Under the pieces are notes generated by a model. That model was not told the DNA's origin. It searched no databases and saw nothing but the letters and a program-made list of their open reading frames with translations. A program made the translations under genes and the position numbers. Shown piece by piece: positions 51,335-62,476 of a DNA stretch of 62,865 nt; the stretch's first letter is position 1; the number at the start of each line of letters is the position of its first letter. Source of the DNA: Pseudonocardia acidicola (lineage in GTDB: Bacteria; Actinomycetota; Actinomycetes; Mycobacteriales; Pseudonocardiaceae); NCBI RefSeq assembly GCF_012911935.1, contig NZ_JAAXLA010000037.1, positions 1 to 62,865 of the forward strand, read 5' to 3'.

Positions 51335-51988
51335 TCAGGAGGCGATCTCGACGTCGTCGCGGTAGAGCTTGTAGGCGTCCTGATACTCCATGACCCGGGC
51401 GACCTCGCCGATCAGGTCCTCGGCGTAACCGGCGCGGCGCAGCAGGTGGAAGCCCAGCTCGAAGCCCGACGCGATGCCGCCCGCGGTGACGATCCGCCCG
51501 GCGTCGACGACCCGGGCCCGGCTGATCCGGCAGGACGGCGCGAGATCGGCGAGCCGGTCGATCGGCACCTTGCCGGGCGGGTTGGCCTCGACGCGGTCGG
51601 GTTCCTTGCGGCTGGTGGCGGGGATGCCGTCGAGCAGTCCCATCGCCGCGTAGACCCAGGAGCCGGTGCAGACGCTGGTCAGCAGTGTCTCCGCAGGCTG
51701 GCTGCGGACGAACTCGTGCAGCCGGCCGTTGCGGATCTCCTGGCGCGTGCCGAAGCCGCCGGGGATGAGGAACGCGTCCATCGCGGGCCGGTCGCCGAAG
51801 GAGTAGTTGGGCAGCACCGTGAACCCGGCCTGGGCCTGCACCGGGCGCATCGCGTCGGCGATGAGGAAGGCCTCGAGCTCCGGATCGAACCGCCGGGCGA
51901 CGGAGAACACCCCGTGCGGCGCCGCGAAGTCGACGATCTCGACGTCCTTGAACACATAGATGCCGAGCCGGAACCCGTTGGTAGCCAT
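51335..51988 (-). CDS. DJ-1/PfpI family protein (GATase1-like)
   Basis: A 217-residue protein. IYVFKDVEIVDFAAPHGVFS is the N-terminal strand with the acidic residue, LLTSVCTGSWVYAAMGLLDG carries the nucleophile Cys and GGIASGFELGFHLLRR ends the core. The pattern matches isonitrile-hydratase or AraC-sensor-like DJ-1 proteins. ATG 51988 with AAGGA upstream. Divergent from a TetR gene, with twin operators between. Confidence 0.87.
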   Translation of the reverse strand: MATNGFRLGIYVFKDVEIVDFAAPHGVFSVARRFDPELEAFLIADAMRPVQAQAGFTVLPNYSFGDRPAMDAFLIPGGFGTRQEIRNGRLHEFVRSQPAETLLTSVCTGSWVYAAMGLLDGIPATSRKEPDRVEANPPGKVPIDRLADLAPSCRISRARVVDAGRIVTAGGIASGFELGFHLLRRAGYAEDLIGEVARVMEYQDAYKLYRDDVEIAS

Positions 51989-52012
51989 CGCGCACGTCCT
52001 TGCCGCCAGGTC

Positions 52013-52064
52013 GGAAAACGGTCGTTCTCCGAACAGGGGTACCGTAGGAGAACGCTCGTTTTCC
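52013..52064. promoter_or_regulatory. Twin TetR-type operators
   Basis: GGAAAACG-gt-CGTTCTCC (52013-52030) and GGAGAACG-ct-CGTTTTCC (52047-52064) are each near-palindromes and are inverse complements of one another apart from the centre. Their centres are 34 bases apart, about three helix turns, between the DJ-1 and TetR starts. Confidence 0.75.
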
Positions 52065-52096
52065 GTCAAGCCCGCCGCGTCCTATGCTGGGTGGCG

Positions 52097-52714
52097 ATGA
52101 GCCCGACCCGAACTCTCGAGCCCGATGTCTCGCAACGGCTGCTCGACGCGGCGGAGCGGCTGTTCTACGCCCGAGGCGTGCAGGCGGTCGGGATCGACGC
52201 CGTGGTGGCCGAGGCCGGTGTGGCGACCAAGACCCTCTACGCGCACTTCGGGTCCAAGGACGGCCTGGTCGAGGCCTACCTCCGGCGCCGGGACCAGCGC
52301 TGGCTCAACTGGCTGCGCGGCGCCGTGGCGGCCGCCGAACCGGGGCCGGCGCGCGTTCTCGCCGTGTTCGATGCCCTGGGCGAGTGGTTCGGCGAGCCCG
52401 CATACAACGGGTGCGCGTTCATCAACGTTGCCGGCGAGCTCGCGGCCAGCCCGGCTGCGCGGGCCACCGCCCGCGACCACAAACTGGCGCTGCGCGCGCT
52501 GCTCAACGAAGTGGCGGCCGGGGCCGGCGTTGCCGACCCGGCCGTGCTGGCCGAGCGGCTGATGCTGCTCGTCGAGGGTGCGATCGTCACCGCGCACGTC
52601 GAAGGTGACGCCGACGCAGCGCTGCGGGGCCGCTCCGCCGCCGAAGCGCTGCTCGAGCACGACCGGTTGACCGGCGCTACGGCGCCGCCTCGAGTGGATG
52701 CCGCCACCGCGTGA
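52097..52714 (+). CDS. TetR-family transcriptional regulator
   Basis: A 205-residue repressor. RLLDAAERLFYARGVQAVGI, then VVAEAGVATKTLYAHFGSKD is the helix-turn-helix; AYLRRRDQRWLNWLRG starts the ligand domain. GCAFINVAGEL is typical of the YcdC/AcrR-like group that senses electrophiles or quinones. ATG 52097 is 33 bases from the second operator, so autoregulation is likely. Confidence 0.9.
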   Translation: MSPTRTLEPDVSQRLLDAAERLFYARGVQAVGIDAVVAEAGVATKTLYAHFGSKDGLVEAYLRRRDQRWLNWLRGAVAAAEPGPARVLAVFDALGEWFGEPAYNGCAFINVAGELAASPAARATARDHKLALRALLNEVAAGAGVADPAVLAERLMLLVEGAIVTAHVEGDADAALRGRSAAEALLEHDRLTGATAPPRVDAATA

Positions 52715-52786
52715 TGGCCGGTGGTTCGCGGCGGGTGTCCGGGCACCGTCGCAAGCCGGATACCCCCTCGGTCGGAGTGCGATGAA

Positions 52787-53572
52787 TCAGTCGTCGGGGT
52801 CCACTGCCGACGACCCGGGAGAGTCGGACGAGTCATGGTGAGCGGTGTCCGCCCGGCGGGCGGCCCGCAGTTCGACACAACACTCACCGCTGTGCGGGTC
52901 GAGGACCGCTTCCACCGTCCGGGAGTCGAGGCCGGTGAGCATCCCGGTGAGGAAGGCGTGATTGATGCCGCACACCAGTTGTGGGGCCTTGGCTGCGAGT
53001 GGATGGAAGGGGCAGTTGCGCAGCCGTATGCAGGTGGGATCCTCCCGTGCCGGTTCGAAACCTTGGCGTTCCAGAATTCCGGCGGCCAGGGTCAGCGCGC
53101 GTTCGAGCCCCAGCCCGCCGGGCCGGGCGCGTTCCCGCTCGACGGCCCCGATCCGGCTGCCGTGACGGTGAGCGACTCGTACCACCGCGTCGCGGGGGTT
53201 CTCGGTCTCCTGCGCGGTGAGCACCCCGTCCAGCAGGATGTCGGCCAGGACGTCGTGCTGACGTCGCGGGACGGTGACCTGGATGTCCAGCCCGGACGGC
53301 TCGTAGACCTTCGGTCTGCGGCCGACCTTCCGGGTGCCGCCGACCGGCTCGTAGTGGGCCCGCAACAGGCCCACCTGGACCAGCTTGTCCAGGTGGAACG
53401 CGGCGAGCTTGCGGGAGATCCCCACCGACGCCGCAGCCTCGTCCCGGGTCACCGGCCGGCGCGCGCGCCGGATGAAGGCATGCATCCCGCGTCGCAGCTC
53501 GTCCTCCAGGGCGGCGACGGCTCTGATCGCCGGATCGGTCGAGAGGGCGGCTGCGCTCGGATCCGTCGTCAC
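52787..53572 (-). CDS. Second SufR-like helix-turn-helix regulator
   Basis: A 261-residue regulator. VTRDEAAASVGISRKLAAFH and LDKLVQVGLLRAHYEPVGG form the winged helix. The C-terminal part has LRNCPFHPLAAKAPQLVCGI, the same Cys-x13-Cys spacing as in the regulator at 45080, then a third Cys pair in GECCVELR. A 4Fe-4S-type sensor is likely. GTG start. No operon partner on its strand; it is divergent from the peptide/monooxygenase genes. Confidence 0.8.
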   Translation of the reverse strand: MTTDPSAAALSTDPAIRAVAALEDELRRGMHAFIRRARRPVTRDEAAASVGISRKLAAFHLDKLVQVGLLRAHYEPVGGTRKVGRRPKVYEPSGLDIQVTVPRRQHDVLADILLDGVLTAQETENPRDAVVRVAHRHGSRIGAVERERARPGGLGLERALTLAAGILERQGFEPAREDPTCIRLRNCPFHPLAAKAPQLVCGINHAFLTGMLTGLDSRTVEAVLDPHSGECCVELRAARRADTAHHDSSDSPGSSAVDPDD

Positions 53573-53926
53573 GCAGCGACGGTAATGCCGACGCGCGGAT
53601 CCGCAAGTCCGATAGGACCCGATGGACCGGGGTGGTGACCGCGCAAGAAACGAGACCGAGACCTACTGGTGAACGGCGGGGCCGATCGTCCTCCCATCGC
53701 GGCGCCGCAGTGGTGGAGGGTGGACCGGCCTCGAGTGAAGCGTTCCCTCTCATGGCACAACCGCGGGACAGTCGAGTCGATCACGAGTCCGGAGCAACGA
53801 GCCGGCACTCGCCGCGGACCGCGATCCGCGGGTTTTCCCGGGCCTCATCCGGAGGCGCAGCGGGGGAGTGGCGGATGGTGCGCATGCCCCTGACGGGTGG
53901 CGGACCATCCACACGGAGGAACACTC
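53573..53926. other. 354-base gap with a G+C hairpin
   Basis: No gene is supported. CCGCGGA-ccgcga-TCCGCGG (53812-53831) followed by gTTTTc could be a terminator or attenuator on the plus strand, ahead of the two peptide genes. Promoters for both flanking genes must lie here but were not fixed. Confidence 0.4.
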
Positions 53927-53983
53927 TTGCCTCGAGCGAACCGATCGAGCGATCATCTCCGCACACCGTACGAATCCCTGTGA
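53927..53983 (+). CDS. Possible 18-residue leader peptide
   Basis: TTG 53927 with a strong GGAGGA site 6 bases upstream, then 18 codons, MPRANRSSDHLRTPYESL, and TGA. It is the first translatable item before the 59-residue peptide gene 42 bases on. No known family. A leader for translational coupling or attenuation is the simplest view. Too short to prove by eye. Confidence 0.35.
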   Translation: MPRANRSSDHLRTPYESL

Positions 53984-54025
53984 TCACGCAGGGTGAGAAT
54001 CGGTGCGAGTGCGAGGGGGACGACG

Positions 54026-54205
54026 ATGTCGGCTGATCACGACTACTCGGGTGACTACGGCTACGACCTGCTGGACGAGGTCAGGGCCGCGCTCCAGCTG
54101 CCGTCCCCTCGCGGAAGCGTCCTGCCGGTCCATGGCGGTCGCGTCCCCCGTCGCGAGCTCTACTCGAACGGGGACTACGGCTACGACCAGGCACACGAGC
54201 TGTAG
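54026..54205 (+). CDS. 59-residue peptide with a repeated GDYGYD motif
   Basis: ATG 54026 has GAGGGGG 7 bases upstream. The product has no recognised family. The motif occurs twice: SADHDYSGDYGYDLLDEV near the N terminus and ELYSNGDYGYDQAHEL at the C terminus, joined by a basic/Pro linker (LPSPRGSVLPVHGGRVPRR). It is very rich in Asp and Tyr, without Cys. It is 31 bases before the first monooxygenase gene and in the same direction. It could be a precursor peptide modified by the flavoenzymes, a small partner subunit or a chaperone for them; only position supports this. Confidence 0.6.
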   Translation: MSADHDYSGDYGYDLLDEVRAALQLPSPRGSVLPVHGGRVPRRELYSNGDYGYDQAHEL

Positions 54206-54236
54206 TCCGGCGGCCACCCCTGCGAAGCTCTCCGTC

Positions 54237-55792
<1,556 letters not shown>

Positions 55793-55796
<4 letters not shown>

Positions 55797-57436
55797 CTGT
55801 TCCGCAGCAGAGCCCTTCGTCCGCCGACACCCTCGGACCGGCCCGTGAACTCGACGCGGTCGTCGTCGGCGCCGGCTTCGCGGGCATGTACATGCTCCAC
55901 CGGCTACGCGCGCTGGGGCTGTCCGTGACGGTCCTCGAGGCCGGGGACGGCGTGGGCGGCACGTGGTACTGGAACCGTTATCCAGGCGCGCGGTGCGACT
56001 CCGAGAGCTACTACTACTCGTACTCGTTCTCCGACGAGCTCCAGCAGGAATGGGAGTGGACCGAGCGCTACCCCGGGCAGCCGGAGATCATGCGCTATCT
56101 GAACCATGTGGCGGACCGGTTCGATCTGCGCCGTGACATCCGGTTCGGCCGGCGTGTCACCGAGGCGGCGTTCCGGGAGGAAACCGGCCGCTGGGAACTT
56201 CGCACCGACGACGGCGACCGGTACTCGGCCACGTTCTTCATCACCGCGGTGGGCTGCCTGTCTGCGGCGAACATCCCGCAGATCGCGGGACTCGACACCT
56301 TCGGCGGCGAGTGGTATCACACCGGCCGGTGGCCGCACGAGGGCGTCGATCTCACCGGGAAGCGGGTCGGTGTCGTCGGCACCGGTTCGACGGGCATCCA
56401 GGCCATCCCGGTCATCGCGGAGCAGGCCGATCACCTCACAGTGTTCCAGCGGACACCGAACTACAGCATCCCGGCGCGCAACGGCCCGATGGAGCGGGAG
56501 TTCCAGCGCGACGTGAAGGCGAACTACGACGCCATCCGGCGTCAGCAGCGTGCGTCGACCAACGGCCACCCCTTCGAGATCAGCGACACGCCCGCCCTCT
56601 CGGTCCCGGACGAGGAGCGCCGCGCCGTGTACGAGGCCGCGTGGGAACGCGGCGGCCTGCGGTTCCGGGCCGCGTTCGCAGACCTGCTCGTCGACAAGGA
56701 GGCCAACGACACGGCCTCCGAGTTCATCCGCGGCAAGATCCGCGACATCGTGCTCGACCCGGAGACCGCCGAGAAGCTCCTGCCTCGCGATCATCCCTTC
56801 GCGACGAAGCGCCCGCCGATCGACACGCAGTACTTCGAGACCTACAACCGCGACAACGTCACTCTCGTCGACGTCAGGCAGTCACCGATCGAAGAGGTCA
56901 CCTCGACCGGCCTGCGGACGTCGTCGGCGGAGTACGAACTGGACGTCATCGTGTTCGCCACCGGCTTCGACGCACTGACCGGTCCGCTGCTGAACATCGA
57001 CATCCGGGGCGTGGGGGGCACGGCGCTGCGGGAGAAATGGTCCGAGGGGCCGCGCACCTACCTCGGGCTCCATGCCGCCGGGTTCCCGAACATGTTCACG
57101 ATCACCGGGCCCGGCAGCCCGTCGGTCCTCACGAACATGCCCACGTCCATCGAGCAGCACGTCGACTGGATCGCGGACTGCATCGAGTACCTGGGCAGCC
57201 ACGGCTTCGACCGCATCGAGGCCACGGTCGAGGCCGAGGACGCCTGGGTCGAGCACGTCAACGAGGCCGCCGACCGCACGCTGCTGCCCCTGGCCGGGAG
57301 TTCCTGGTACCTGGGGGCCAACGTCCCGGGGAAACCACGCGTGTTCATGCCCTATGCCGGCGGTTTCGCGACCTACGCTCGCAGGTGCGACGAGGTGGCC
57401 GGAAACGGCTACGAGGGGTTCGTGCTCACAATGTGA
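55793..57436 (+). CDS. Baeyer-Villiger monooxygenase 2 (cyclohexanone monooxygenase-like)
   Basis: A 547-residue enzyme, the usual length for cyclohexanone monooxygenase. VVVGAGFAGMYMLHRLRALG binds FAD, GGTWYWNRYPGARCDSESYY is the family signature, TFGGEWYHTGRWPHE the fingerprint, and VGVVGTGSTGIQAIPVIAEQ the NADPH site. FATGFDALTGPL and NMFTITGPGSPSVLTNMP complete it. It would turn a cyclic or aryl ketone into a lactone or ester. GGAGGAGGG precedes the ATG. A decayed relative lies at 59220. Confidence 0.92.
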
Positions 57437-57521
57437 ACGACCATGCGTGCTCCGCTGAACAGCGAGAGTCCGATGACGCCCAGCGTGACGAGGCGCCGCT
57501 CCCGCAGGTACGTCAGAGCCT

Positions 57522-58610
57522 CTATTGGGGATAAGGCTGCGCGCCTTCGGTGGGTGTGCCGTTGCCGACCGACGGCCAGCCGCCGACCCAGTTGATTCTG
57601 TCGACCATCCCCACTCGGTCGCCTACGCCGGCCTGGCGGTCCCAGGCATGGTAGACAATGTAGTCGTTCGCTCCCACGTGAACCACAGAATTGTGTCCCG
57701 GGCCTTTCCAGCGATTGCCGCTGCGCAGGATGGGGGCGCCTTTCTTGCGGAAGGCAGCCATGGGTGATGCCGACTGCGCCACGCCGATGGCGTACTGCGC
57801 GGTCGTAAATATATTTCCGCTGTAGAACATGTAGTACACGCCGTTTCTCTTCATGACCCAAGGCCCTTCGACGTCCGAGCCTTCCCACGCCAGGCTCGTT
57901 TGTAGAACCACTGCACGTGGCCCGATCAGTTGAGTGCCGGCCTGGTTGACCTCTTGCGCGAATATCCGGTTATAGCCGACATTTTCCTTCCAGTACAGGT
58001 ACTGCCGCCCGTCATCATCGCGGAAGAAGTTCGGGTCGATTGCTTCCATGCCCCGGTCCACGAGTGGCCGGCCCAGATCGGTATAAGGGCCCAGGATGGT
58101 ATTGGCGGTAGCCACGCCGACCGACATGTGCGCGCCGTCGCTGGCGGCGTAGTAGACCGCGAAGCGGTTGCCGACCCGATGTAGTTCCGGAGCCCAGAAG
58201 TTGGTCGTGCCCCACGGGTGGGTGCCGTTGAAGACGCTCCGTCCGGTCGGTTGCCAGTTCACCAGATCGTCGGACACGTAGATGGCGAATGTCGGAGTCC
58301 CGGAGGTGCTCACCATGTAGTAGCGGCCGCCCCACTGCAGGACGCCCGGGTCTGCCGTGTGCAGCTTGACCGGGTTGGTGAAGGATTTCGTCGTTTGTGC
58401 GAACGCGGCCGTAACGAGCGTTGTGCGGCCGCCGGTCGGGTCGTCACGGACCAGCGGGGGGCCCTGAGCCGCTGATCCGGAATCGATGGTGGTGCCGTGG
58501 GAGCCGGGCAGTGCAAAGCCGGCGAGCACCAGCGGTATGCACCCGATCCGAGCGGCGCGCCCGGCGAATCGGCGGGTCGAGGTCGGATGTATAGCACGTA
58601 TCTCAGACAT
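57522..58610 (-). CDS. Secreted glycoside hydrolase family 43 protein
   Basis: A 362-residue protein. A signal peptide is likely (Arg-rich start, then IGCIPLVLAGFALPGSHG). The five-bladed propeller begins with HTADPGVLQWGGRYYMVS (catalytic Asp), continues with MEAIDPNFFRDDDGRQYLYW (second Asp) and SDVEGPWVMKRNGVYYMFYS (catalytic Glu). GH43 enzymes remove arabinose or xylose from plant polysaccharides. Base use is clearly less GC-rich than in neighbouring genes, which suggests transfer. AAGGGG upstream of the ATG. Confidence 0.88.
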   Translation of the reverse strand: MSEIRAIHPTSTRRFAGRAARIGCIPLVLAGFALPGSHGTTIDSGSAAQGPPLVRDDPTGGRTTLVTAAFAQTTKSFTNPVKLHTADPGVLQWGGRYYMVSTSGTPTFAIYVSDDLVNWQPTGRSVFNGTHPWGTTNFWAPELHRVGNRFAVYYAASDGAHMSVGVATANTILGPYTDLGRPLVDRGMEAIDPNFFRDDDGRQYLYWKENVGYNRIFAQEVNQAGTQLIGPRAVVLQTSLAWEGSDVEGPWVMKRNGVYYMFYSGNIFTTAQYAIGVAQSASPMAAFRKKGAPILRSGNRWKGPGHNSVVHVGANDYIVYHAWDRQAGVGDRVGMVDRINWVGGWPSVGNGTPTEGAQPYPQ

Positions 58611-59219
58611 TCTTCGCCCCTTGCTACTCGGGCCCCCCGATTGTCAACTACGCACAGGTCGAGCATCAGCGGGTCGGATAGGCCGGTCGAGCCGGCGCCG
58701 CCGACCAGAACCCGGACAGCCCTCCAGGATTGCGCGCCCAATTGGCCGAAGTTGGGCGGCTGGAATCCTCAATGGTCGCGACTCCAACCGTCGACGGGAT
58801 CCCGGGTGAGGTCGAACAAACACCCGATTGCGCCGACGTGTGGAACGAGCGCCGGAAGTTCCCCTCGAGTCGACTACTACTGCGGGCGCCTACACATCCA
58901 TGTTTGCATCGCGGCACGCAGAAGTCGTCCGCTCATCGGCCAGTCCTCGGCGTACGTATGCGCCATTACATATGCGTCATACACATGCGTAATGCGCGAG
59001 CTTCCCGATTGTGCTCAGGTCGACGATGCCGTGGATGCCACGCCGGACGTCGACGGCACGATCAGCCGGCAGCCCAGCCCGTCGGCTCTCCACGGCTCGA
59101 CGACGGTCCGGCGGTGTGGCGCCTCGGTGCTCGACGGCGCGAGGGTCCCGAATGGTCTCCCGCAGGGGCGAGGTCCAGCGCCATGAAGTGGGCGTCGCAC
59201 ACGGGCCTGAGAAGCCGAC
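58611..59219. other. Non-coding stretch after the GH43 start
   Basis: No gene is supported. At 58955-58997 an AT-rich patch repeats ATGCG three times and can fold imperfectly (GCGCCATTAC pairing with GTAATGCGC). The GH43 promoter should lie within the first 150 bases but was not fixed. Confidence 0.4.
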
Positions 59220-60387
59220 GGGGAGACCATCCTGGACAGTGAGGCCCGCACCCGGGAACACCGTTCGGAGGCGACGACCGGCTTCGAGGCGGCCATCGGC
59301 GCTGGGTCCTCGGGGTGCTACCTGCTGCACCGTCTGCGTAACGAGCACGGTCCGCCGGCCTAGCGACGGCGTCAGTGGCAGGTGGTACTGAAATCGCCGG
59401 CCGAGCGTGCAGTGACTCGGACAACTACATGTACCCGTACTCGTTCTCCGGCGAGTTGCGCCGAGCGCTGCAGTGCAGCGAGTGCTGTCCCGAGCGGCAC
59501 ACTGCCTCGACCATGTCGTCGACCGATTCGACCTGTGCTGCGACATCCAATTCGAGACCCGGGTGACCGAGGCGGCCTTCGACTGAACGACGAAGCGGTC
59601 TCGAGTCGGCCATGGCCTGCACGTTCGACGACGACACCATCCGGCGGCGGACGCGCGGGCCGTTCAGCGGTTTCGCGCTCTACTTCATCGGCGGGTGCAC
59701 CGGATGCCTCTCGCTGAACGAGTGCGAGTTGCAGGCTCGGTGGGAGTGGGTGCCTCTGGCCTGTCGTTCGGCGACTACGATGACATCGTCCTCACCGAGG
59801 ACGCCAATGAGACCTGTGCCGAGTATGTGCGCGAGTGGATGCGTGCGACGGTCCAGGCCCCGATGAGTTCGACGCCATCTGTGCCACCGGTATCGGTGCC
59901 ATGACCGGGCCGCCGATCAGGATCCTCATCCGCGGTAGAAAAGGCATGTCGCACAAGGACAAGTGGGCCAGGCCTGCGTGCATGCCTCGGGGTGGTGGCT
60001 GCGACCTTCTCGAACCTGTTCTGCATCGCGGGCCCTGAAAGCCACTCGGCGTCGACCGAGCTGCCCCCGTGCATCGGACAGCACGTCGAATGGGACTCGG
60101 TCTGCATCACCTACAGGTGCGATCGCGCCTACGCTCTCGCCGAGACGACCCTGGTGGATGTGGGGCGGGCACCTCTCCGGTGAGCGATGCGTATTCCTGC
60201 CCTACTCGACTGCCTCCGAGGCACGACGCGTCGTTGCGAACGACGACGACTACCGTGCCTTCACGGGCGGCGGTGCCGGATCGACCGGTGGCCCGGGCGG
60301 TCCCGTGCCGGTGTCCGTGGAAGAGGAACTGGGCTCGGACGGCGAACAGCGGGTCGCCGCGGCGCCGCCGCGTCGCTACAACGGTTG
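59220..60387 (+). pseudogene. Decayed Baeyer-Villiger monooxygenase, many frameshifts
   Basis: Pieces in different plus frames follow the order of the intact enzyme at 55793: FEAAIGAGSSGCYLLHRLR (FAD motif), SDNYMYPYSFSGELRRAL, DHVVDRFDLCCDIQFETRV, ALYFIGGCTGCLSLNE, EDANETCAEYVREWMRATVQ, DEFDAICATGIGAMTGPPI, FSNLFCIAGPESHSASTELP and GERCVFLPYSTASEARRV. The NADPH motif region is missing. Several stops and shifts exclude function. Confidence 0.8.
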
Positions 60388-62440
60388 ACCCGCGGGGGAA
60401 CAGGCGCCACACGTTGTCGTCGGCGCCCGGTCGGGGTGGCGCGACTGAGTGCGGTGAAAGCCGCCCCCGCTCGATGCCGGCGATGGAGAACTGCGTACCG
60501 CCGTACGGCGCAACTATCCGGACAGCGCCGGGCGGTGGGCAGTGCGAATCAGCTCGTCGGATGTCGCAGATGTCCTACCGGAGTTGGCACTGGATCCGGA
60601 CGGCCCGTTCTGCTCGATCGGTGAGCTGCCCTTTCGCGGGCCGCCGGTGTTCTTCCCGGAGGTGCCCTCTCGAGTTCGATGCCGCACTCGGCGCGCGCAG
60701 CGCGCGCTTCCCGTGCTGAACGCCCGACGGCCCATCCGCGCCCCGTCGGGCGCGTCGGTGATAAGCCGTCCCGCACCGGTTCACCGGCGACCCGTTCTCG
60801 GCGAACTTCTTCCAGCTGGACGGCCCGCGCGACTCGACGGACCCGACTGACCTGTTTCCCTGCAGGCGGCGCCCGCGTGGCAGGCGTCGCCGCGCCGCGC
60901 CGCGCCGTCCACTCCTGAACCGCGGGCGGCGAGGTCGCGGCGGATGCGTTCGCCACCGACGTGCCCGGCCAGGCCATCGAGGTCCGCGGCGCCGCCCTCG
61001 GGCCGACTCCGCATGAACGGCGGCGGCCGCCTGTCGCGCGCGGCTGGCCGCGTCGATGCCGCCGCTGACCGTCGACGGCTCCGGCTCGACGGCCGTGCCA
61101 CGGGCTTCTCCTGGGCTCGAGACTCGGGCCCCCGGTCGTACCGTCCGACCCGACCGCGCCACGACGAGCCGTGTCGGTAGCCGCTCGCCGGGTAGGTCTC
61201 GACACCCGGCTGACCGGGCTCCGCGGCGCGCCTCGGGATCGGATCCCGGATCTGAACCACTCCGACAGGCCGTCGTCGCCGTGGGTCGGGGCGGCGGTAG
61301 TTCACCGCCGTCGCACTCGCCCCGACCCACCGCACCGGCGGCCCCGCTCGCGTCTGCTCCCTGCAGTACATGGCCACTATCCGCAACCACCGCCACCACG
61401 GGCTCATCGGGTGCTCGTCGTGGGGCCGGGCGACTGCACGCCGACCATGACGGACCGCGTCGCGCAGCGGTCCGGAAGGCAGGCGCGCATCGTCGGCCCG
61501 GTGCCCCGGGAAGCCGGTGGGCATGGCCTCGTGGTCGCGCCGGCACAGGCAACTCGGACCTCCCGTGGCCGGCGAGGATCCGGCGGATGCCGGGCGGAGG
61601 GGCAAAGGGCGTCAGCCACCGCTCGACGACCCGTGCCCGCCGGGAGCGCTGTGGCGGACCCACCCGGGCCACCGGCCGTGGGCTGCGGCGGCCCGCCGAG
61701 TGGGAGGCCGCGTGTGCGAGCGGTGCGGGCGTGGAACGCGGATCGGGTCCCTGTCGGGGATCAGTCCGCCACGGTGCACGACGTCGTGCAGTACCCGCAG
61801 GAGCCGGGTGACCGTGCCCACCGCCGTGGCGCCTTCCGGGTTGTCAGCCGCGAGCGCCTCGACCTCGTTGCAGGACAGGGCGGAGTCGCCGATGTGCGTG
61901 ATCCCCCGACCGAGCCCCGCCTCCCGCGATGAACGACTCCCGGTGACGTACCCGCAGATCTCGACGTCGAGAGCCGGACCTGCAGGCCTGGCGAAGCGCT
62001 ACCGGCAGTCCCCGGCCGTGCCGGGGGCGGCACCGCGAACCGATGATCGTTCCTGGCCGATGCCGCCTCATCGACGAGCCGGGCCGGCGTTCAGGTGATC
62101 GCTGAGCTGTGGACCTCGGGGACCATCGGCTTCTCGTGGCCGGGCGCCGCCGGCCGGACCGGCCATCGGCCCGGCCGGGCGCAGCCGATCCGCCCCGCAT
62201 CGGTGCGCTTCGAGACCGGGCTCCTGGCTGCATGAGGAGTGGCGGCTCGTGATGGATCACCCGCCTCGACGGGCTGCCCGCGTACGCCGGTTCGTCCCCT
62301 GGCCGCGCAGGCCACGAGCCGGCCCGCCGGGCGGGACTGCGCATGGACGTCCTTCGCCTGCCACGCCTGCGCGGCCCGGGAGCCGGACGACCGGGGCCGG
62401 AGTTGAGGTGATTGTGCTGGTCAGAGTATGTATAGGGGGG
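60388..62440. other. About 2 kb without a supported gene
   Basis: Open frames exist on all strands because of high GC, but none has a family pattern plus ribosome site. Short stretches look once-coding (for example NYPDSAGRWAVRISSSDVAD near 60510 and FTGDPFSANFFQLDGPRDST near 60780 in plus frames). The region is probably a continuation of the decay seen before it. Confidence 0.5.
61281..61330. repeat. Nested inverted repeat
   Basis: Outer arms GTGGGTCGGGGCG (61281-61293) and CGCCCCGACCCAC (61318-61330) are exact; inside, GGCGGT-agttc-ACCGCC (61293-61309) forms a second stem. It may be a terminator or a relic of a mobile element end. Confidence 0.6.
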
Positions 62441-62446
62441 GTCGAT

Positions 62447-62476
62447 TTGACTCGCCTTCGAGGCGTCGCGTAACTT
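62447..62476 (+). promoter_or_regulatory. Candidate rrn promoter
   Basis: TTGACT at 62447-62452 and TAACTT at 62471-62476, 18 bases apart, about 290 bases before the 16S gene. The leader that follows has TTGAGAACTCAACAGTGTG, typical of actinobacterial rRNA leaders and antitermination/processing signals. Confidence 0.55.

Noticed and set aside
57409..57521. Minus-strand frame reading EALTYLRERRLVTLGVIGLS, like the end of a membrane transporter
   Set aside because: Only about 28 codons lie outside the monooxygenase gene; too short to call a pseudogene with confidence.
60440..60850. Frames with protein-like stretches after the decayed monooxygenase
   Set aside because: No recognisable family, no ribosome site and apparent frame changes; left as non-coding.
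61612..62100. Minus-strand frames near 61.6-62.1 kb as a gene
   Set aside because: Composition is Arg/Pro-rich throughout, no start with a ribosome site and no motif.
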